Of a stretch of DNA of 36,813 nt, positions 1 to 6,689 are shown in pieces. Position 1 is the stretch's first letter, and each line of letters starts with the position of its first letter. A program made the translations under genes and the position numbers. Source of the DNA: an uncultured Leucobacter sp. (GTDB lineage Bacteria; Actinomycetota; Actinomycetes; Actinomycetales; Microbacteriaceae); assembly GCA_937967375.1 (NCBI GenBank), contig CALCJF010000097.1:1-36813 (forward strand). The letters are read 5' to 3'. The notes under the pieces were generated by a model. The model had not been told where the DNA came from and made no database searches. It saw only the letters and a list, made by a program, of their open reading frames with translations.

Positions 1-8
1 ACCCGCCG

Positions 9-638
9 GTGGCGCTGCTCGCAAACTCGTATATTCTCGCGCTGCTGCTGATCGTGGTGTGGATGACCCCCGCTGGCTGGTCGCTCATCTGGGACATCTT
101 CTGGAAGAGCATCGTCGTGTTGATCGCCACCAGAGCGGTCGTCGGCTGCGCGCAGTTGCTGCTCAATATGGCAGATAAGCGGCCGAGGCCTCTCGGTGTG
201 TTCGCGCTGATCACGAGCCTGCTCGCGACAGTCACTGGCATCCTCTTCACCGCGCCCATCGCGATCGAGGTGTTCAATGTCGAGATTCCCGAGCTGTACT
301 GGCGCTTCGCCGTGGCCGCGCTGCTGCTGACAGGTCTCGGGCTGTCGATCTCGCTGCTGTTGCGCTGGTCGTATGGGGGCGCAGATCGAGAGGCCGCGAG
401 GCGCGCTCGCGAGGCTGCGGCGCTTGCTCGCCAGAACGCCCCAGTGCCCGCGCCGGGCTACGGGCAGCAGCCGCTCGCAGCGCCCATGCCGCAGGTCGCC
501 GCGCCGACTGCGGTGCAGGCACAGACTTTCGCTGGGCAGGGCGGTCAGCCGCTCCTCCCTTGGCCCACCTATCCAGATGGGCGCCCGCTTCCGGTTGGCG
601 CGAACGGCCAGCCTGACTTCAGCGTGCTCGGCAGGTGA
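9..638 (+). CDS. Hypothetical membrane protein, possibly 5'-partial
   Basis: Unrecognised protein of about 209 aa if it starts at the GTG at 9. The frame stays open to the window edge, so the true start may lie upstream. Four hydrophobic segments are visible, at roughly residues 6-22, 33-52, 60-84 and 98-120, followed by a short charged stretch (GGADREAARRAREAAALAR) and an Ala/Pro/Gln-rich tail of about 65 residues that is probably cytoplasmic and disordered. The layout is that of a small four-helix integral membrane protein. No catalytic motif is seen. The stop codon overlaps the GTG start of the acetyltransferase gene by 4 bp, so the two are probably co-transcribed and translationally coupled. 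Function unknown. Confidence 0.7.
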   Translation: MALLANSYILALLLIVVWMTPAGWSLIWDIFWKSIVVLIATRAVVGCAQLLLNMADKRPRPLGVFALITSLLATVTGILFTAPIAIEVFNVEIPELYWRFAVAALLLTGLGLSISLLLRWSYGGADREAARRAREAAALARQNAPVPAPGYGQQPLAAPMPQVAAPTAVQAQTFAGQGGQPLLPWPTYPDGRPLPVGANGQPDFSVLGR

Positions 639-1147
639 GCGCCGCCTCAGGGCTGCAGATTCGACCTATTCGCGACGCCGAGATCGCGGCGGTCAGCGCG
701 CTCACCGTCGAGGCCTACACTTCGAGTTACGAGATCAACGGCAACTATCTCAACGAGCTCGGCCGGGTTGCCGAACGGGTGCACACTCAGCAGGTATGGG
801 TTGCGGTGGACGCCGACACAGGCGAGCTGCTCGGCACAGTGTCGACGCCGCTGCCCGGTGAGCGCCTCAGTGACTTTGCGTTGCCGAACGACATGGACTT
901 TCGCCTGCTTGCGACCACTCCTGCTGCGCGCGGGCGCGGAATCGGCAGGGCGCTCGTCGAACACTGTGCGGGCCTCGCGCGCGAGCGGGGCGCCTCGCGG
1001 CTTGTGCTGCACACGGGTGCCGATATGGATCTGGCGGTGCGCCTCTATGAGGGCATGGGGTTCGAGCGGCTCACCGAGATCGAAGAGAACTTTCCGTATC
1101 CGCCTGGTGTTTGGTACGCGGTGAAGGTCTACGGCCGGGCGCTGTAA
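635..1147 (+). CDS. GNAT-family N-acetyltransferase
   Basis: Predicted acetyl-CoA-dependent N-acetyltransferase of 170 aa, a normal length for the family. The acetyl-CoA pyrophosphate-binding motif A is present as RGRGIGRALVEHC at about residues 99-111. It is followed by the usual late motif in which a Tyr sits in LYEGMGFERL (about 137-146), and the protein ends in a beta-rich ALVY-like strand (WYAVKVYGRAL). The substrate cannot be told from sequence. The GTG start at 635 overlaps the TGA of the upstream membrane protein gene (GTGA), which decides the start. Weak inverted repeats follow the stop but there is no clear U-tract terminator. Confidence 0.85.
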   Translation: MSAASGLQIRPIRDAEIAAVSALTVEAYTSSYEINGNYLNELGRVAERVHTQQVWVAVDADTGELLGTVSTPLPGERLSDFALPNDMDFRLLATTPAARGRGIGRALVEHCAGLARERGASRLVLHTGADMDLAVRLYEGMGFERLTEIEENFPYPPGVWYAVKVYGRAL

Positions 1148-1316
1148 CGCCGGCACTTCAACGATGAGCGCAGCCGCGTCGGAGCACGTGCTGCCCCTTG
1201 GGTTCGCTCCGCATTTTGAGCGCGAACGCACACATGCCTGAGCGCAGCCATGCCCGCTGAGGTGGATTCGCGCGCAAGAAATCATGACGATCTCAGAATG
1301 AAAACTTCATCAGACC

Positions 1317-1346
1317 TTGTACATCAGATGAATGTTAGGTTAGGCT
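1317..1346 (+). promoter_or_regulatory. Predicted promoter of the siderophore importer operon
   Basis: A -35-like TTGTAC (1317-1322) and a -10-like TAGGCT (1341-1346) are separated by 18 nt. The -10 lies entirely inside the DtxR-like box, and the spacer holds the CATCAGATG palindrome. This is the arrangement expected for repression by steric block. Promoter position is inferred from sequence only. Confidence 0.55.
1322..1330. promoter_or_regulatory. CATCWGATG palindrome, copy 1 (candidate operator)
   Basis: The 9-bp palindrome CATCAGATG lies between the predicted -35 and -10 of the importer operon. A partial copy, CATCAGAC, is 14 bp upstream at 1308-1315, and TTCATC (1306-1311) and GATGAA (1327-1332) form an inverted pair. 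The 12-mer CATCAGATGAAT (1322-1333) recurs with one change at 6681-6692 over the hemE start. No known factor is assigned. Confidence 0.4.
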
Positions 1347-1353
1347 CACTTTT
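1335..1353 (+). promoter_or_regulatory. DtxR/IdeR-type iron box
   Basis: TTAGGTTAGGCTCACTTTT matches 15 of 19 positions of the actinobacterial DtxR/IdeR consensus (TTAGGTTAGGCTAACCTAA), with the left 12 positions exact. It covers the likely -10 of the siderophore-importer operon, so an Fe(II)-loaded DtxR homologue would be expected to repress import when iron is plentiful. Family knowledge gives the regulator; binding is inferred. Confidence 0.75.
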
Positions 1354-1373
1354 GTTCGACCTCCTCCGAACAA
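1352..1373 (+). other. Leader hairpin just after the iron box
   Basis: TTGTTCG (1352-1358) and CGAACAA (1367-1373) form a perfect 7-bp stem with an 8-nt loop ACCTCCTC. It sits at or just after the expected transcription start of the importer operon. It may be a 5' UTR stem that stabilises the mRNA or a second operator. Confidence 0.4.
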
Positions 1374-1447
1374 GGCCGCGCCGATGCTGCAAACCCAGCG
1401 TTCTGCGCGGCCTCTTGTATGTGAACTGAGACGAAAGAAGATCCGAC

Positions 1448-2443
1448 GTGTCCCTCCGTACCACCCGAATCGCAAGCGCGGCATCGCTGCTGCTTGCCGC
1501 GGCCCTCGCACTCTCCGCCTGCTCCTCGGCTACCCCGGCTGAGGAAGAGAAGGCTCCCGCTGCGAGCACCGTGACCATTACCGACAATCACGGGGAGGTC
1601 GAGGTGCCGGTGAACCCGGCTCGCGTCGTGGCGCTCGACAACACCGTGCTCGATACCCTGAGCGACTGGGACATCGAGCTCGTGGCGGCGCCCAAGGGCG
1701 TGATGGGGTCGGCATGGCCCGAGTACACCGACGACAAAGAGGTGCTCGACGTCGGCAACCATCGGGAGCCCAATCTTGAGGTGATCGTTGGGGCGCAGCC
1801 CGACTTGATCATCGGTGGCTATCGCTTCGGCGACTACTACGATGACCTCAAGGCGCAGAACCCCGACGCCGTGGTCATCGAGATCAACCCGCGTGACGAC
1901 GAAGAGCTCTTCTCGGAGCTGCAGCGACAGACCGAGATTCTCGGCCAGATCTTTGATCGCGAAGCAGACGCGGCAGCGGTGAACGCAGACCTCGACAAGG
2001 CGATCTCAGGCGCCAAGAAGGCATACAACGGAACTGACACCGTCATGGCAGTGAACACTTCGGGCGGCACGATCGGCTACCTCGCGCCGGTAGTCGGTAG
2101 GTCGCTCGGCCCCGTGTACCCGGCTCTCGGTCTTGTGCCGGCACTCGAAGCGGAGGGCGACGACGACCACAAGGGTAACGACATCGGCGTCGAAGCGATT
2201 GCGCAATCGAACCCCGCATGGATATTCGCGCTCGATCGCGACGCGGCGTTCGTTCCGGAGGATCGCGAGGCCGGATCCGTTCCCGCGGACGAGCTGATCA
2301 CCAATTCTGAGGCGCTGCAGAATGTGCGGGCAGTGCAGAGTGGCCAGATCGTGATCCTCGACCCGAACTTCTACCTGACCGAGGGCATCCAGGCCTACAC
2401 TTCGCTGTTCGGTCAGATCGAGGCAGCGTTCGCCAAGGCATGA
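1448..2443 (+). CDS. Ferric-siderophore ABC transporter, substrate-binding lipoprotein
   Basis: Extracytoplasmic solute-binding lipoprotein of 331 aa that captures a ferric siderophore (or possibly heme) and hands it to the membrane permeases. The lipoprotein signal is clear: a basic N-terminus, a hydrophobic core, and the lipobox LSAC with the lipidated Cys at 25. The mature part is a class III periplasmic-binding (FecB/CeuE/FatB/YclQ-like) fold: ITDNHGEVEVP at the start, RVVALDN, then LEVIVGAQPDLIIGG, which is typical of the iron-siderophore group. The GTG start at 1448 puts the signal peptide correctly at the N-terminus. The end overlaps the next gene as ATGA. A DtxR-like box upstream supports an iron role. 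The exact ligand cannot be read from sequence; catecholate types are common in this subgroup. Confidence 0.88.
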   Translation: MSLRTTRIASAASLLLAAALALSACSSATPAEEEKAPAASTVTITDNHGEVEVPVNPARVVALDNTVLDTLSDWDIELVAAPKGVMGSAWPEYTDDKEVLDVGNHREPNLEVIVGAQPDLIIGGYRFGDYYDDLKAQNPDAVVIEINPRDDEELFSELQRQTEILGQIFDREADAAAVNADLDKAISGAKKAYNGTDTVMAVNTSGGTIGYLAPVVGRSLGPVYPALGLVPALEAEGDDDHKGNDIGVEAIAQSNPAWIFALDRDAAFVPEDREAGSVPADELITNSEALQNVRAVQSGQIVILDPNFYLTEGIQAYTSLFGQIEAAFAKA

Positions 2444-3438
2444 CCCAGGCACTGGCCATCGACACCCCGGGGGTGCCCGCACGAGAGCGCGGGCGCCCCT
2501 TGGCGCTGCCCGCCGCCATCGTGGCGGTGCTGATCCTGCTCGGCATCTCGCTCTCGATCGGGGCCTTCGACATTCTCGGCGACGAGTTCGGCGCCGAAAT
2601 GTTTTGGATCACCCGGGTGCCGCGCACGCTTGCTCTCGTGCTCGCGGGCGCGGCGATCGCAACGAGCGGCCTGGTGATGCAGGTGCTCACGCAGAATAGA
2701 TTCGTCGATGCCACCACCTCAGGCACCACTGAATGGGCGGCGCTCGGGCTGCTGCTCACCGCACTGCTGCTGCCGGGCATCGGCCTCGTCGGCAAGATGG
2801 TGATCTCGAGCGTCTTCGCGTTCGTCGGCGCGATGGTGTTCATGGGCATTCTGCGCCGCGTGGTGATTCGTACGACCCTCGTGGTGCCACTCATCGGAAT
2901 CATGCTGGGGGCCGTGGTGAGCGCGCTCACCACCTTTCTCGCCGCGCAGTTCAACCTGCTGCAGATGCTCGGCACCTGGTTTCTCGGGAGCTTCGGCGAG
3001 ATCGTGCGGGGGCGCTACGAGGTGCTGTGGGTCGTCGCGATTGTGACGCTGCTCGTGTTTCTGATGGCAGACCGCATCACGGTCGCAGGGCTCGGCAAGG
3101 ATCTCGCAACCGGAGTCGGGGTTCGCTACGAGGCGATCCTGATCGCTGGCACCGCGCTCGTCGCGGTCGCGGCGGGAGTAACCACAGTCGTCGTCGGGTT
3201 TCTGCCGCTGCTGGGGCTTGTCGTGCCAAACATCGTCTCAATGATTCGCGGTGACGATGTGCGCAGTAATCTCCCATGGGTCGTGCTCGGCGGCACGGCA
3301 CTCGTGACGCTCTGCGACATCATCGGCCGAACTGTCAACATGCCGTTCGAGGTGCCCGTCTCGCTGGTGCTCGGAGCCGTGGGCTCGGTCGTGTTTGTTG
3401 CGCTGTTGCTGCGACAAGCGAAAGCTGGGGCGCTGTGA
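2440..3438 (+). CDS. Ferric-siderophore ABC transporter permease, subunit 1 (FecCD family)
   Basis: Integral membrane permease of 332 aa in the BtuC/FecCD family, similar in kind to FatD/CeuB/YclN. Hydrophobic helices run through the whole length. The family signature LGSFGEIVRGRYEVLW follows a pore-helix region, and VVVGFLPLLGLVVPNIVSMI corresponds to the FecCD motif ahead of the coupling helix that contacts the ATPase. RVPRTLALVLAGAAIATSG near residue 60 is the standard first conserved motif. ATG at 2440 overlaps the TGA of the lipoprotein gene, and the stop overlaps the GTG start of the second permease, so translation is probably coupled. It should form a heterodimeric channel with the next gene product. 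Confidence 0.9.
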   Translation: MTQALAIDTPGVPARERGRPLALPAAIVAVLILLGISLSIGAFDILGDEFGAEMFWITRVPRTLALVLAGAAIATSGLVMQVLTQNRFVDATTSGTTEWAALGLLLTALLLPGIGLVGKMVISSVFAFVGAMVFMGILRRVVIRTTLVVPLIGIMLGAVVSALTTFLAAQFNLLQMLGTWFLGSFGEIVRGRYEVLWVVAIVTLLVFLMADRITVAGLGKDLATGVGVRYEAILIAGTALVAVAAGVTTVVVGFLPLLGLVVPNIVSMIRGDDVRSNLPWVVLGGTALVTLCDIIGRTVNMPFEVPVSLVLGAVGSVVFVALLLRQAKAGAL

Positions 3439-4463
3439 GTGGGATCGCCAGGCTCTCGAGCGTCGGAACGCTTCCGCCCGCGCCGCCGGTTGCAAGCGGG
3501 CGATGGCGCAGAATGATTCCCTTTGCGGTGACACTCGTGGCTGCGACGGCACTCGCCGTCGCGATCCTGGTGTATGCAAACCCGGCCCCGCCAGGCACGG
3601 GTGCATTCTGGATCATCGTGCAGACGCGGCTCGTGTCGATCGGCACGATACTGCTCGTCGCGGTGGCGCAGGCAGTCGCCACCGTACTGTTTCATACGAT
3701 CACCGCAAACCGAATTCTGACGCCGTCGATTCTCGGATTTGACGCGCTGTACGTGCTCAGCCAGACCGCGCTCGTCTTTCTGTTCGGGGTGTCGTCGACG
3801 GGTATGGAGGGCATACCGAAGATCGTGGCGCAGAGCGCGCTGATGATCATGTTCGCGACGCTGCTCTACGGCTGGCTCTTCTCTGGACGAAGAGCGAATC
3901 TGCACTTGATGCTGCTCGTCGGCGTGGTGCTCGGCATTGCGTTTGCCTCGACTGCGAGTTTCTTGCAGCGCATGCTGACGCCGAGCGAATTCGACGTGCT
4001 GAGCGCCAGGCTTTTTGGCAGCATCAGCAAGACAGACCCCGCCTATCTGCCGATCGCGGGATTGATCGTGGCGGGCATTCTCGTCTACGTGTGGTCGCGC
4101 AGACGCAGCTACGACGTGCTCGCGCTCGGGCGCGATGTCTCGGTGGGGCTGGGCCTGCGGTATCGCCGGGAGGTGGTGGTCTCTCTCGTGCTTGTTGCCG
4201 TGCTGGTGTCTGTCTCGGCGACCATGGTGGGTCCGATGACGTTCTATGGCTTTCTCGTCGCGACTCTTGCGTATCAGTTTGCGCCGGGGGATCGCCACGC
4301 CGACGTGCTGCCGCTCGCCATCGGCATCGGACTCGTTACCCTGCTCGCCGCGACGTTCGTGCTGCGGCATCTCTTCTCTGCTGCCGGGCTCGTGACAGTG
4401 ATCATCGAGTTCGTCGGCGGAACGCTGTTCTTGATCGTGCTATTGAGAAAGGGGCTTCGATGA
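3435..4463 (+). CDS. Ferric-siderophore ABC transporter permease, subunit 2 (FecCD family)
   Basis: Second FecCD-type permease, 342 aa from the GTG at 3435 (FatC/CeuC/YclO-like), partner of the first permease. An open frame continues upstream to 3276, but that part lies wholly inside the first permease, and the GTGA overlap at 3435 is the natural start. An ATG at 3513 is an alternative that would still keep all helices. Motifs seen are RLVSIGTILLVAVAQAVATV early, LNLMLLVGVVLG-like helix text in the middle, LFGSISKTD, and TMVGPMTFYGFLVATLAYQF near the end in place of the usual GFIGLVAPH motif, which is typical of the FatC branch. It overlaps the ATPase gene as ATGA. Confidence 0.87.
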   Translation: MSGIARLSSVGTLPPAPPVASGRWRRMIPFAVTLVAATALAVAILVYANPAPPGTGAFWIIVQTRLVSIGTILLVAVAQAVATVLFHTITANRILTPSILGFDALYVLSQTALVFLFGVSSTGMEGIPKIVAQSALMIMFATLLYGWLFSGRRANLHLMLLVGVVLGIAFASTASFLQRMLTPSEFDVLSARLFGSISKTDPAYLPIAGLIVAGILVYVWSRRRSYDVLALGRDVSVGLGLRYRREVVVSLVLVAVLVSVSATMVGPMTFYGFLVATLAYQFAPGDRHADVLPLAIGIGLVTLLAATFVLRHLFSAAGLVTVIIEFVGGTLFLIVLLRKGLR

Positions 4464-5251
4464 ACCAGACGGGTGCGCGCGCTTCGCGCGGAATCGAGCT
4501 GCGAGGCATTGAGAAACACTATGCCGGCCGTCACGTGCTCGGTCCGATCGATCTCGCCATCGAGCCCGGCGGGGTGACCGCGCTCATCGGGGCGAACGGG
4601 GCGGGCAAGTCGACGATGCTTACGATCATCGGGCGACTGCTCGAAGCCGATAGCGGCAGGGTGGAGGTCGGCGGCCTCGACGTGCGCCTCGCGAAGTCGA
4701 AGGAGCTCGCAAAGGTCGTCTCGATTCTGCGCCAGGAGAATCACTTCATGGCACGACTCACTGTGGAGCAGCTCGTCACGTTCGGCCGATTTCCGCATTC
4801 TGCGGGACGAATCACGCAGGCGGATCGGCGCGCGATTCATGCAGCCATCGCCTTTCTCGATCTGTCAGGGTTCGAGGGTCGATTCATCGACGAGCTTTCA
4901 GGAGGTCAGCGGCAGCGCGCCTTTGTGGCCATGGTTCTGGCACAAGACACCGACTACGTGTTGCTCGACGAGCCACTGACCGGCCTAGACATGCGCCATG
5001 CGGTCGGCATGATGGGGCAGGTGCGCGCGGCCGCTGACGCGCTCGGCAAGACGATTGTGCTCGTGATCCACGACGTGAACTTTGCGGCCGCCTACGCGGA
5101 TCGCATCGTCGCGCTCGCCGACGGGAGGGTGATCGCGTCAGGCACGCCAGAAGAGATCATCACACCCGAGGTGCTCGAACTGGTGTTCAAGACGCCGGTC
5201 GAGGTGCTCGAGCACGGCGGAAAACGGGTAGCGGTCTACTACCGGCCCTGA
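4460..5251 (+). CDS. Ferric-siderophore ABC transporter ATP-binding protein
   Basis: ATPase of 263 aa that powers the importer from the cytoplasmic face. Walker A is GANGAGKST at residues 44-52, followed by the Q-loop LRQEN, the ABC signature LSGGQRQR, Walker B YVLLDEP, the D-loop TGLDM and the H-loop VIHDVN. Length and motifs match the FatE/CeuD/YclP type. The start is the ATG at 4460, which overlaps the permease TGA; a longer open frame upstream is an out-of-frame reading of the permease. Its TGA at 5249-5251 lies inside the 3' end of the convergent hemA gene, which stops at 5239. The two coding regions overlap tail to tail by 13 bp, with no room for a terminator between them. Confidence 0.93.
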   Translation: MNQTGARASRGIELRGIEKHYAGRHVLGPIDLAIEPGGVTALIGANGAGKSTMLTIIGRLLEADSGRVEVGGLDVRLAKSKELAKVVSILRQENHFMARLTVEQLVTFGRFPHSAGRITQADRRAIHAAIAFLDLSGFEGRFIDELSGGQRQRAFVAMVLAQDTDYVLLDEPLTGLDMRHAVGMMGQVRAAADALGKTIVLVIHDVNFAAAYADRIVALADGRVIASGTPEEIITPEVLELVFKTPVEVLEHGGKRVAVYYRP

Positions 5252-6573
5252 GCTGGTGAGCTTCGGAGCGGCTCGGGGGCGTTTGCATCGCGGGGTTCTG
5301 TCGAATCGACGTCGAGGCCGAAGAGTGCGTTGAGCGCCTCGGTCGCTTCGCCGGTCTTTCCCGCTCTCGCGAGTGACCGGATGCGGATCATCGGTTCGTG
5401 CAGCAGCCGCCCGGTCAGCCTGCGCAATGATTCTTCGCCGAACTGCGCCTCGGCGCCACGCCTCTCAGGGTGCAGTCGACGCACTCTGCAGAGTTCGTCT
5501 TCCAGGATCGAGAGCACGTGGGTACGAAAGCTCAGAAGGCTCGGAAGCGCGTCTCGTTCTGCCTGCGCAGCCGCGAACTCGGAGGCCGCCTCTCTGACGA
5601 TCTGCAGCGCCTCGGCCTCGGCGCCCAGCTCAGACACGGAGGCGTGCGCGGTGATCGTCTGCAGGTCGAGCAGCGTCACGCCTGGCGCGGCGGTGACGCC
5701 CGGATCGACGTTGCGGGGCATGCCGAGGTCAATCACCAGCCGTTCGTGCTCGGCCGGTGCGGTGCGCAGATCGCCGAGGGTGAGCACCGGATGCTCGACC
5801 CGGCTGCACGCGATGACGACTTGGGCTCGGCTGAGCGCTGACGCGAGGCCGTGCTCCGCCACGGAGGCGAGGTCGCGGCGCTCGCAGAACGAGGCAGCCC
5901 GACCCGAAGGTGAGAACACCTCGATGCCCAGCGCACCCCTGGCCCGCAGCGCCGCAACGGTCGCCCCCGCATACGTGCCGGTGCCGATGAGCAGCACTCG
6001 AGCGGTGTTCCAGTCGGCGACTCGGCTCTCTGCCATGCGCAGAGAGAGGTCGACGAGCGACCTGCCAGCAGCCTGTAGTCCCGTGCGATTCTTCACCGCG
6101 CGCGAGGTGCGAGTCGCCGCTTGAAAGAGTTGCTCTAGGGGATGAGTGAGGGTTCTCGCGCGCTGCGCTGCCGAGTGCGCGCGCCGAACTTGGCCGGCGA
6201 TCTCCTCCTCGCCCTTCGCGGCAGAGTGGAGGCCAGAGGCGACGCCGATGAGGTGCTCTGCTGCGAGTTGCCCGGAGTACACCCGCGCGTGTTCGGCGAG
6301 CGTCTCGGGGGTGATCTTCACGGTTTCGGCGATCCTCGTCAGTGCAACTTCAGCGGCACTTTCGATACCGGAGCCTGCGGACGCAACTGCCGTCGCCTCG
6401 GAGTCGGGCACGTCGAAATAGGCCTCGAAGCGGTTGCAGGTGGAAAGCAGTACCGCACCTCGCGTCAAGCCTGCGTCGGAGTTTGACTCGGCGATGTGTG
6501 ATTCGTGACGGGCGAGCCGTTCGAGCAGCGAGAACGGTGCAGTTCGGTGATCAAAGGAGAGGCAGAGCAGCAT
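5239..6573 (-). CDS. hemA: Glutamyl-tRNA reductase
   Basis: Reduces glutamyl-tRNA(Glu) with NADPH to glutamate-1-semialdehyde, the first committed step of C5-pathway tetrapyrrole synthesis. The 444-aa length is normal. The N-terminal catalytic domain starts MLLCLSFDHRTAP, and the nucleophilic Cys is Cys46 in STCNRFE. The NADP-binding domain holds VLLIGTGTYAG, and the C-terminal dimerisation helices are present. The frame is open 41 codons further upstream, but homologues begin at the Met at 6573. No well-spaced ribosome site is seen there; AGAAGG is about 16 nt away. It is divergent from hemE across about 110 bp containing CATCWGATG elements, and its 3' end overlaps the importer ATPase gene. 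HemL, its pathway partner, is the last gene of the divergent operon. Confidence 0.95.
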   Translation of the reverse strand: MLLCLSFDHRTAPFSLLERLARHESHIAESNSDAGLTRGAVLLSTCNRFEAYFDVPDSEATAVASAGSGIESAAEVALTRIAETVKITPETLAEHARVYSGQLAAEHLIGVASGLHSAAKGEEEIAGQVRRAHSAAQRARTLTHPLEQLFQAATRTSRAVKNRTGLQAAGRSLVDLSLRMAESRVADWNTARVLLIGTGTYAGATVAALRARGALGIEVFSPSGRAASFCERRDLASVAEHGLASALSRAQVVIACSRVEHPVLTLGDLRTAPAEHERLVIDLGMPRNVDPGVTAAPGVTLLDLQTITAHASVSELGAEAEALQIVREAASEFAAAQAERDALPSLLSFRTHVLSILEDELCRVRRLHPERRGAEAQFGEESLRRLTGRLLHEPMIRIRSLARAGKTGEATEALNALFGLDVDSTEPRDANAPEPLRSSPAQGR

Positions 6574-6686
6574 AGCGAATCTTGCGGCACCTTCTGGGGA
6601 AATCGAGGGCCCTCTGACGGGGGTCTCAGGCGAAGTTGAGTAAAGCAGATGTTTCACATCAGATCTATAAGCTAGCATCTCATCTG
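6574..6686. promoter_or_regulatory. hemA/hemE divergent control region
   Basis: A 113-bp region between the two divergent starts, AT-richer than its surroundings near 6640-6690. A TAGCAT box at 6673-6678 lies 8 nt before the hemE ATG and would give a leaderless or near-leaderless hemE transcript. TATAAG at 6666-6671 is another -10 candidate. On the minus strand TATAGA lies in the same segment and could serve hemA. The two CATCWGATG-like elements bracket this core. Confidence 0.5.
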
Positions 6687-6689
6687 ATG
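6657..6689. promoter_or_regulatory. CATCWGATG elements, copies 2 and 3 (candidate operator)
   Basis: CATCAGAT (6657-6664) and ATCTGATG (6682-6689) form a perfect 8-bp inverted repeat with centres about 25 bp apart. The right element is itself the full palindrome CATCTGATG (6681-6689, extendable to TCATCTGATGA) and contains the hemE ATG. The left one is CATCAGATC, 8 of 9 to the motif. The same element lies in the siderophore-importer promoter at 1322-1330. Their position around the likely hemE -10 fits a repressor site. Confidence 0.45.

Larger units (their letters stand above)
1148..1447. other. Intergenic region: iron-responsive promoter of the ABC importer
   Basis: A 300-bp gap. The first half holds only a weak imperfect stem around 1202-1227, which may end the acetyltransferase transcript. 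The second half is the control region of the siderophore operon: a promoter-like pair (1317-1322 and 1341-1346), CATCAGA repeats at 1308 and 1322, a DtxR-like box at 1335-1353 and a 7-bp hairpin at 1352-1373. No small gene was found. Confidence 0.6.

Noticed and set aside
3126..4370. Minus-strand open frame (about 414 codons) opposite the two permeases
   Set aside because: Its translation is His/Arg/Glu-rich low-complexity text, the usual shadow of hydrophobic genes on the other strand.
6636..6686. A TTG start at 6636 for hemE
   Set aside because: It would put the palindromes and -10 candidates inside the gene and add 17 residues not found at the family N-terminus.
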